Source: Amphiura filiformis
Taxonomy: Eukaryota > Echinodermata > Ophiuroidea > Amphilepidida > Amphiuridae
Direction of reading: 5' to 3'
Length of the DNA: 64,000 bases
NCBI RefSeq assembly: GCF_039555335.1
Contig: NC_092642.1
Location: forward strand, 14,518,243 to 14,582,242
Part shown: piece after piece, positions 55,802-64,000 of the stretch
Layout of the letters: every line of letters starts with the position of its first letter
Numbering within the stretch: the stretch's first letter is position 1
Notes under the pieces: generated by a model
Seen by the model: the letters and a program-made list of their open reading frames with translations, nothing else
What the model was told of the DNA's origin: nothing
Database searches by the model: none
Translations under genes and position numbers: made by a program

Positions 55802-58800
55802 GTTATATCGCCATAGTGTAATCTAGCATTTTAATACCATTTAAGTGTGTGCACAATTTTAAATTGTTGGCGGTGTAAATACATAAAAAAAGTAGAAATG
55901 GCGATGCACCATCTATTTATTATCACTGTGCGAATAACTAGAGCAGTAACAAATGTTATTGTTTTATTGTTCATTAAACTGTGACTCTTAATTGGATCAA
56001 AGGTGAGAATTCATCGATTTTTTGTCGATAAGTGAGCATAAAACTGGTTCCAGATGCCATTAATCATCAATATTGCGTTATTATAATTTATAGCTCGTCA
56101 TAAAATTATTAAAATCATATTATGGGTTCATAATAATGTCTTCATTTCAATAATGAAAATCAATCAATTTTCAATCTTCATCTAAATATATATACCCTGT
56201 ACCTATATTCTTGGGTCTGTGATCCAAATAGTTAATTGGGCAGGACAAATCAGGTATCCTCTTTTTACCAATGAGTATATCAACATTATTTTCTGAAGTT
56301 GAGTGGTTTAAGTGACAGTATTGTTGGTATAAGTGTAACTGGCATGTAGCTAACAACTCCATTTATTAACCGGACTATTTTGGGATGGACCATAGAAAGC
56401 TCTGATTAAGATTAAAATTATTATGGCATTGTTAATGCCCATACAAGGAATTGCACTCAGATCTCTAGGTAGCTATCAATTAACTTCACCCACTCAAACA
56501 CATTTGTAGCAACTACCTTTTCATACGCAGTATAGAAGCTGATAAGTGAAAAAAGATACACTAATTAACGCGCAGGAAAACAGGCAGGCAGATACACAGA
56601 CATGACATATATTTGGCATGCTCACATAGCAAAAACTATTTTTAACAATTCGGGTTGTCTATGTGCCAGGTTTAAACAACATAATAAGTTGTTTTAACCT
56701 GGCACTTAACCCGGGTTGCTTAAAAAAATTAAACAGTTGTTTGAAATATATTTTGCAGCGCAAACAGGCAGATTTTCAGACAGAGAGTAAGACACACAGA
56801 CAGAGAGACAGAAAAGACAAACAGACATGTAGACACCCAGACAGACAGACAGACAGACAGACAATATAGGCATATAAAGACACAACTTTTTTGTAAGAGG
56901 GTAGAAAACATAAATAGAGCGCTTTTTAATAATTATGATTAATTCAAATAATATAAGCCAGATCGGCATTAAAATTCGCAATGCATTGTGCGACCATTTT
57001 TGCAGTTTGAGGAAAATTATTCTCATAAAATATTGTGTAAAATGTTCTACAAGCATAAAACCCCCACCCCACACACATCCCACCCCAAAAAACAGAAACA
57101 AAAACAAACAAACAAACAAACAAAAACAAAACAAAAATAATAATAAAACAGCTTGTTATCTCAATACAAAATAATTTAATGATAACATTATCACAATAAT
57201 AAATGAATGAATAATAATAAATGCAAGTTTTCCACTATGTCAGATTTCAACGTGTACCAAAACTACCAAAAACAGTCCCACAATGCTTTAGGATTAATAA
57301 CTGCATCAAAATAAAGATTACAACATTGAACAGAATGTTATACATACTAACAATAACTGAGCAGAAAATAATCTTTATATATTAAATGCCCAGAGCTCTT
57401 AGGTAGATTTAAACCAAATTAAATTGATGATTTAAACAAAGGATAACATGTTTATTAGGTTGTTTAAACCAGAATCACCCATGAGAGTCGTACAACTTAT
57501 AAGGTACGTTATTTCCAGTATGGACCATAAAAACATAGGCAGACAACGGAACGTGATAGAGGTATAACTATTATCAGACAGCGAGTAAAAATGAGGTATA
57601 GAGAGGAGGGAGACAGAGAAGAATGTAATCAGTGTTCCCAGACTGTCCGTGTACCATCAGTGCGCCCTGCAAGTGTATGATTAAATATAGTATACAATGG
57701 TGTTCCGTGACACGGTAAAATTACATTGATCACACATGTGTTTATGAGCTATACAAAGTAATGATTCACGTGGTTATTTGGAATTTTATTTTCATGTTAA
57801 TGAAATGTGACATAAACATTTACAAATAAAATAAAATAAAATAATATTAAATTAAATTAAATAGTCTCAAAATTATTAGCTCTGTTACACCCCCCCCCCC
57901 CCCCTTCAATGATCTGTTACACACCATCTGTTAAAGATATGTCAGTATCTGTGCTTAATATACACACACGATTCTTATATATATTTCTCGCAACATTTTG
58001 ATTGCTTACTGAGAGAATAAGCTTTTGTCCAGTTACGTCGTCAGTCCCATATCTGACATCACGTATGGTGATGTTGAGCTTATTCTGAAGTATCAGTCGG
58101 TTTAAAAGAGGATACACCGTTGGTAGATAGTACCTCCCACTGTCTCTGTTCTGGTTCATCATGTAAGCCAACTGTACTACATTGAAGCTCAATTAAGAAT
58201 TCTCTTTCAATCTCAAGTTTAAAAAGCGAAGAAGTTTCGTTTTGTTTTGAGTGCAAATCAGAGAAAACGTACTTAAGCCTCTGAAATGAATTAAAAATAT
58301 CTCTGTATTTTCTGTGTCTCTGTATTTTAAACATTGACTTTCAATGTTTTCAATATTTTCAATTTGTTAATTTGACATTATCTAATTGTCAATGCTCTTG
58401 ACATGAAAATTGAATTAAAAAGTCCTTTCTTACACTTACAAAACCCGGTATACATTGCATTGCTAAAAGAGACTGGTATACATGATTGGTATGAGTTTAA
58501 AGTTTTGAAATATTTCAAAATTATACAAAGTATATAATACGATATATCTCAAAAGTCGACTTCGTTCTCATTGTGTTAAACCGGGTTACAAATATGTTTT
58601 TTTTTTCATGATTAGTCATGTTGAGGGTTAATAAAAATTCAAATAGCTAGCTATAAGATGATATGTTATGTCGAATACCTTGTAGTACTAAGGGGAATCC
58701 TTAAACACGAACTTCTATAACATATGAATCGATTTGCAACAAGCGCAATTATGATCATATATCTGACATACCGTATTCATAGCACTATCATGAATAGAAT

Positions 58801-59272
58801 TAAAACGCCGTCAGAAGATGTCTTCATATTTTTAATAATTCATTTCAGCTTCATCAGCTTATGATTTGAAGTGATCGTGAAACATGATATGATCAGGAAC
58901 GGTCCTATACGATTACATCGCGTCTCGATGAGCATTAAGTTCATATAGAGCCCTGGCTGATTAATTCGATACCAAATTTAATTAGCGCGATATTGAAAAT
59001 TGATAGTAGGAAAGTCGATTCCGAAATGGAGGACAACCTAATTAAGTATGTACTGTCCTACGCGATCCTATTCAATCAATTAGTTGAAAACGAGAACACA
59101 CAATGTGTGAATAGCTTATGAAGGTTATTACTAGAAGTTGGTCACTGACTCAGTGAGTTGTGATGTTTTATGGTTGCCATGCAGTAGGAAAAACTGAAAA
59201 AATGTAAACAAATACGGAAATTAGGCCTAAGATCGCCGCCTAAAAGCTAACATCATTTTATTCAAACAGTCA
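55802..59272. other. Copy B non-coding block
   Basis: Matches 21360-24600. Contains CAGA-type microsatellite words at 56770-56866, a 14-C run at about 57890, and the well-conserved block 58740-59160. The minus frames 57917-58192 and 58080-58334 differ in length and stop from those in copy A. No exon confirmed. Confidence 0.45.
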
Positions 59273-59546
59273 AGGTAGCTCAATCGGTTAGGCCTTAGAT
59301 TCCACGATCCGATGCATTGGTGTTCGGCGATCAGAGTTTGAGCCTCTACCACTGAATAACTCATTGCAGCCAGGATCAGCTCCCGGCTCCCGGCTCCCCG
59401 AGTTCTCGTATGGGTAATTGAGACAAAAAGCCTTGCCCAGGTACAGGTAAGTTTCAAGCTCATTTAATTCATGAAAACATGCAGGGACTGCATGGAGGCT
59501 CGAACTAGCATCCCCACACACCAATGCATCGAAGTCTAACGGCTTA
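59273..59546 (+). mobile_element. Foldback tRNA-like SINE, copy B
   Basis: GGTAGCTCAATCGGTTAGGC (A box) and GATCAGAGTTTGAGCCTC (B-box-like) on the left. On the right, reversed, AAGCCGTTAGACTTCGATGC and GATGCTAGTTCGAGCCTCC. Both heads share the linker GATGCATTGGTGT. The right head is clearer here than in copy A. The right end carries the unoccupied TTA site of the PIF-like MITE. Confidence 0.55.
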
Positions 59547-59587
59547 AGGGGACTATCCCTTAAGGAGGTATTCCCCTCCAAGTTTTC

Positions 59588-59757
59588 CGATATATTAGTT
59601 CAAAACGAGAACACACAATGTGTTCATTGGTTATGAAGGTTATTACTAGAAGTTGGCCACTGACTGAGTGAGTTGTGATGTTTTATGGTTGACATGCAAT
59701 AGGTGAAACTTAAAAAACGTAAACAAAATATGGAACTTAAGCCCAAGATCGTCGACT
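59588..59757 (+). repeat. Local duplicate of 59080-59245
   Basis: Shares ACGAGAACACACAATGTG, GAAGGTTATTACTAGAAGTT and GTGATGTTTTATGGTTG with the block on the other side of the SINE. Copy A has only the first one. So the SINE in copy B is bracketed by direct repeats of about 165 bases. Confidence 0.75.
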
Positions 59758-59996
59758 AAAATAATTAGACTTTTCAAAAATGTAATGCCAAAATGTAATC
59801 GTCTGTAAATTGTCATGATTGTTTTGTTACGCAAGTATATAGCCATGCGTCATGAATTGGTGTGACATTTAAGGCGGAGTTGTTGTGACAATTAATTTGT
59901 TTCAAATCGAACTATCGTTTTAAAGGGTAAAATGTCTGCTTCAATTTGCTACCAAATGATGAATTTTGGACATGGATACGATATCCCCAGCCTATA

Positions 59997-61047
59997 CAGG
60001 GTGTCCCAGAAAAAATTACCGGGCAAATAAATGTTGACGTAAGTCGAAAAATAGACATCAGAATCCACAAATCTAAACATCAGTGTGTAGCCCATCTTAT
60101 TCTGCATCTTATACGCCAATTTGACTGGAATCGGTTGACTGATCGCGAAGAAATGAGCGATTACATAACGCATGTATCAATTCCCTTCATTCCAAGTTTG
60201 AAAGAAAAATCATTCAACACAATGCGTGCGCACTAGTGGTTAAACTATCAATGGGCTTCATATTTTGTTCTATGAAATCCTTTTCGTTCTTTTTAAACAA
60301 CCTGTTTCTTGCAAAACATTTAATTAGGTTTTGTTCAAATTTGAAAACCTGCACGGTTTTGAAAATGAAAGCTTGTATGTAGATGATGCTCAGTATTTGT
60401 AAATATCTTTTCTCGTTAATGTTGATATAAAAGTTGTATGAAAAATACTAAATAAAGAATTCCAGCTGGCTTAAAAATTTCTCACACACATTAATGTTTT
60501 CGGAATATTTCCAAGGAATTGTAATGCAAAGTCTAATCTTTTAAAACTTTAACATTAATGTTGCGTGGTATCAAAAATCACACGTAAAGCTGTTAGCACT
60601 TGATCATTGTCAGTTTTGGCTCAAATGTTCTTTGTAAAGTATATTTGCACAACCTAAAGAATTAAAGTTGGAGAGCTTCCAATTGCAGAAATCAAAGTTT
60701 TCTCGGACAAACTGTTATTCATCTTCAGTGAAAGCATGAATGACATAACACCGAGGGGTTTTAATAGATAATGTGGACTAAATTTAATAAGATACACAAA
60801 CTTTAGGAAGTGGTGAGCGAGTATAAAAATAGCGCCTGTTTATCAAACTTGGAATGAACTGCATTGATGCACGCTTTATGCAATCGTTCATTTCTTCGGA
60901 ACCAGTCAACCGAATCAAATAAAATTTTCGTATGTAATGCACAACAAAATAGGCTATGCGCTACATTTTAATTTGTTTGATTCTGATGTCTATTTCTCGA
61001 CTTACGTTCAATTGTATTCACTCGGTAATTTTTTCTGGGACACCCTG
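59997..61047. mobile_element. Mariner-like MITE with ~220-bp inverted ends, exact TA target
   Basis: CAGGGTGTCCCAGAAAAAAT-type left end and GGGACACCCTG right end, with pairing continuing for about 220 bases (CGAGAAATAGACATCAG on the right mirrors CTGATGTCTATTTTTCG). The TA at 59995-59996 and 61048-61049 corresponds to a single TA at 26092-26093 in copy A. Middle AT-rich, non-coding. The GGGTGTCCC terminus is shared with 44746-45766, but the rest differs, so it is a separate family. Confidence 0.9.
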
Positions 61048-61049
61048 TA

Positions 61050-62232
61050 TAATACTAAAGATTGAAGCAATTGGGATACGATGCCATAGGAAATAGTATG
61101 TGCCCATGATGTGAACAAATTGTAATATTGCCATGGACCAGACTTTTATAAAGTCATATCATACGATTTCCGTCAATTTTTTAAATTTGTTATTATCTGC
61201 CAAAATTATTAAATTATGTAGTAACAACTGCAAGGAATGTTTTAAGATAAAATTTTAAAAAAAATACTGGCTATCTTTGCTGTTTAACGTAGAAGCCTAT
61301 CATGAATTGTCGTAATTTCCATGATAATACGACATTAAAGTCATTTTACGATTTCCGTCAAATTTTAATTTTGTTTATGTTATTCTCTGCCAAAATTATG
61401 CAATATATTTAGTAAAGAAGTGAAGCTCAGGCAAACTGACACTTTAATAAAGGAGAGAAAAAATCAGAAACGTACGGATGGGAACCAGTGCAATGGTCAG
61501 GAAGATGAAAGAAGCCTATGATGAATTGTCGTAATTACAACATTAATTGCTCTTTTGTCTTTTTGACTGATTAATTTAATTTTAATAGTTCGCGTGCATT
61601 ATGGCTTTAACTCATTTGAAAGAAATTAAGATATTTGACGAGAACCGTTTTGTATGGGACACATCGCATAATTTTAGGCTATACATGTAAGTAAAGAACT
61701 TTGGAGTAGACCACGAATCATCAAAAGTGTATCTCCTCCAGTCAAGCTATTCACGATACCAAAACGTGGCTAACATGTTCAGATTAACGATTGCACACTA
61801 AAACATGAAGCATTAGAAGATTACATGTATTTCATTATGCTAATACTCTTAAAAATAAATTGCAGAAGAAATGGAAGTAGGGGACGGTGATTTAGTCTCT
61901 CAGGACATAGTAAGTATCGCGCATTTCAAGAAGATCTATTCAAAATCTAGTGACGAGAAACCAGCCCACGTAAGAATTAAGGAACAGACCTCAGTCGGAT
62001 TCCTCTGAAGCCTTCCTTAAACCATTTGAGTGGCGTGACCGAGGGAAAGGGAATCCCCACTTGAGCATGTTGAGAATCTGGCTCATGCTTAGTGTTCTAG
62101 CAAAATGGACGGATATTTGCTATAACATGCTACTCATTCAAATTATGCAACCATGATGTTAAACGATGAGCATGTTTATATTTTTGATATTGTCGTATGA
62201 AAATGAAACCTGAAAGAAAGAAAGAAAGAAAA

Positions 62233-62284
<52 letters not shown>

Positions 62285-64000
62285 ATAGAGGAAGAAAAGA
62301 ATGAAAGCAAACCGAAAGAGAAGAAGAAGGACACACATTGAACGGCATAAAAGAGAGAAAACATTAAGAAACAAAAAGAAAGAAAGCAGAAATCAAGAAA
62401 GAATGACAAAAAGAAAGAGAAATGATATTGAACTAGTCAAAAAGTATTAAAAAATATTGAAATATATTATATGAACTTAACAACAGTCATTTTTATTCCC
62501 CGTCTCTAATTAGAAATCTACACCATACATGGCGCTACAACAACCACCTTTCTTATTTTCACCTTGACACAATTTCCGTTGTTTTAGTTTATCAGTCGGT
62601 TACCCTTTCAATTCAGTTAGGCAAAACCCATAATAATAAAGCTACATGTACTCTAGATATTTATCAGCATAAGTATGTCGATTTCAAACTGCTTCCAAAA
62701 TCAAATACTTGTCTATTTCGATTTACCAAAATGTTATTCTACCAATCTGAAATTCCATTACTTCAGTGCATGGTTATAATCGAGCACGACGTGTGGGTAT
62801 TGAAAAGTACATTGCCGTTGTACCTATCATATCCATGTCACATACGCGTCCTCGTCAACATCTGGATAATGCGCTGTTTTTAGTTTATCGACAATAAACA
62901 AGATATTCAAGATCACTTATGCCTTGAATTTAATATACTTACTAATCAAAAACGAAATCTCATTGGAGGCAACAATCAGTAATGCTACGCTAGATTCCTA
63001 TTCTACAGATCATTATATGCTTTTGATATTTGTGATGCGATCAAGCAAAATCAGTCGGAACTCGGAAATATTAAATTTTCAGTTTCTTAAAGGATAGTAT
63101 AAAGCAATTACAAAGCTGCATTTTGCAGAAAACCCCATTGAAATTGAACAACTAGTTCCAAAAATATGAGCAAATAAAGAGTTTCAAAAACAACAGAAAA
63201 CATAAGTAAATATTTCCTATGTTTGGCTCTATCTCAAAATCAATATTTCCGAGTTCCGACTGATTTAGCTTGATCGCATCACATTTATCATTATTAACCG
63301 TTTTCGTGAAGAATTTTAAAATTTGTGTTTAAATTAATTGTTGTTAATTATAAAGATAAACCACATGTATTGCAAATTAAAATAACGTGATGGCATCGTA
63401 CAGGTCGTAGTTATTTTAATGTAAAACAATATTTACCCAACATAATTTGATGAGCTTGACTGAGAAATCAATTATGTCAATCATTCTCAAATATCCAGAT
63501 CAAATAACTATAATGGTTTTGAACTTGATAACATATTATCAGAAGATATAGCATTATGGAAAAACAAGAAAGTGTCATTGATTACTCCAAATAGTATATC
63601 CGCATGGCTTGAAAGTTCCAAATTAATCCGAGCTGCGTTATCCAGATCAGAGGTGGATTTCACTAATAGCAATTCAAGTGAAGCAGTTCAAGTCTTAAAA
63701 CCCATCCTGGGATCTGTATGTCAGAGAAATACGCCCGTTACGATGGGTTGCAGGTGTACGCGGAACGTGACACGAACGCATGACGTCACTTTGATGTCAC
63801 TTGTACTCAATTGACGTCATGCGATAACGTACAGCGACAACGTGCGAAAATCGGTGCTGTGTCATGATACGCCAGTGCGTACATACGAACTATTCCTTAA
63901 CATAATCATATACAAAGTCAGGCAAACAGACAGACAGATAAACACAGACACACAGACAGACAGGGTGACAGAAAGAGACAGGCAGACATAATTATAGGCA
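61050..64000. other. Right end of copy B, non-coding
   Basis: Matches 26098-28700. It has a GAAA polypurine tract at 62212-62420, an inverted pair near 63040 and 63255 (AATCAGTCGGAACTCGGAAA and its complement) absent from copy A, and a CAGA microsatellite from 63925. The frame at 63572-63814 is broken in copy A and not called. Confidence 0.45.

Larger units (their letters stand above)
42335..64000 (+). repeat. Segmental duplication, copy B (runs to the window edge)
   Basis: Direct partner of 10371-28700; see that entry for the matched points. Copy-B-only pieces are 42990-46283 (replacing 14930-15054), 47261-51348, about 52390-54060, 54563-55799 and 59997-61047. Both copies keep the SLC10 exon, the foldback SINE and the GAAA tract in the same order. 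Confidence 0.85.

Overview
Eukaryotic, animal genomic DNA with low gene density. It is AT-rich and intron-containing, with many short TIR elements and several LINE fragments. The only clearly conserved gene is the 3' end of an FBXO22-like gene (FIST-C domain) at the left edge. A LINE with a signal-peptide-like start followed by a 2A-like motif (an architecture described from sea urchin elements), an SLC10-type transporter exon, and many TAGGCCTA-rich repeats suggest a marine invertebrate deuterostome. An echinoderm or close relative is most likely. That placement is inference.

Layout. 1-1844: last two visible FBXO22 exons, with a MITE in the intron. 1.8-10.4 kb: non-coding, with palindromic MITEs and small hairpins. 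10.4-28.7 kb (copy A) and 42.3-64.0 kb (copy B): two direct copies of one segment, offset by about 28-35 kb because each carries private insertions. Copy A has an L2-type LINE with one nonsense codon, a truncated Jockey-type LINE, a 77-bp-arm hairpin, two nested 8-bp-TSD elements and a PIF/Harbinger-like MITE. Copy B has a long frameshifted Jockey/CR1-type LINE, an ATTAC-type satellite, a CACTC-TIR element and a mariner-like MITE. Each copy often preserves the unoccupied target of the other's insertion. 28.7-42.3 kb, between the copies: a minus-strand LINE whose 3' region appears split by a 9.17-kb unit with CCCAGTGGGC inverted ends. That unit contains a 30-bp CpG-rich minisatellite, an 18-bp and a 95-bp minisatellite, and a CCCAGCAAACAC element.

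Function. Both duplicate copies keep, on the minus strand, the last exon of an SLC10 (sodium/bile-acid cotransporter family) gene in which the usual ETGxQN cation-site motif reads ASANKS. Copy B is intact as an exon. Copy A has lost 36 bases in frame and is split by a transposon. I could not find upstream exons. Nearly everything else is mobile-element material; the main value of the window is a natural comparison of two duplicates showing target sites before and after insertion. No RNA gene is certain; one tRNA-like locus with a T-run terminator lies at 44.3 kb.
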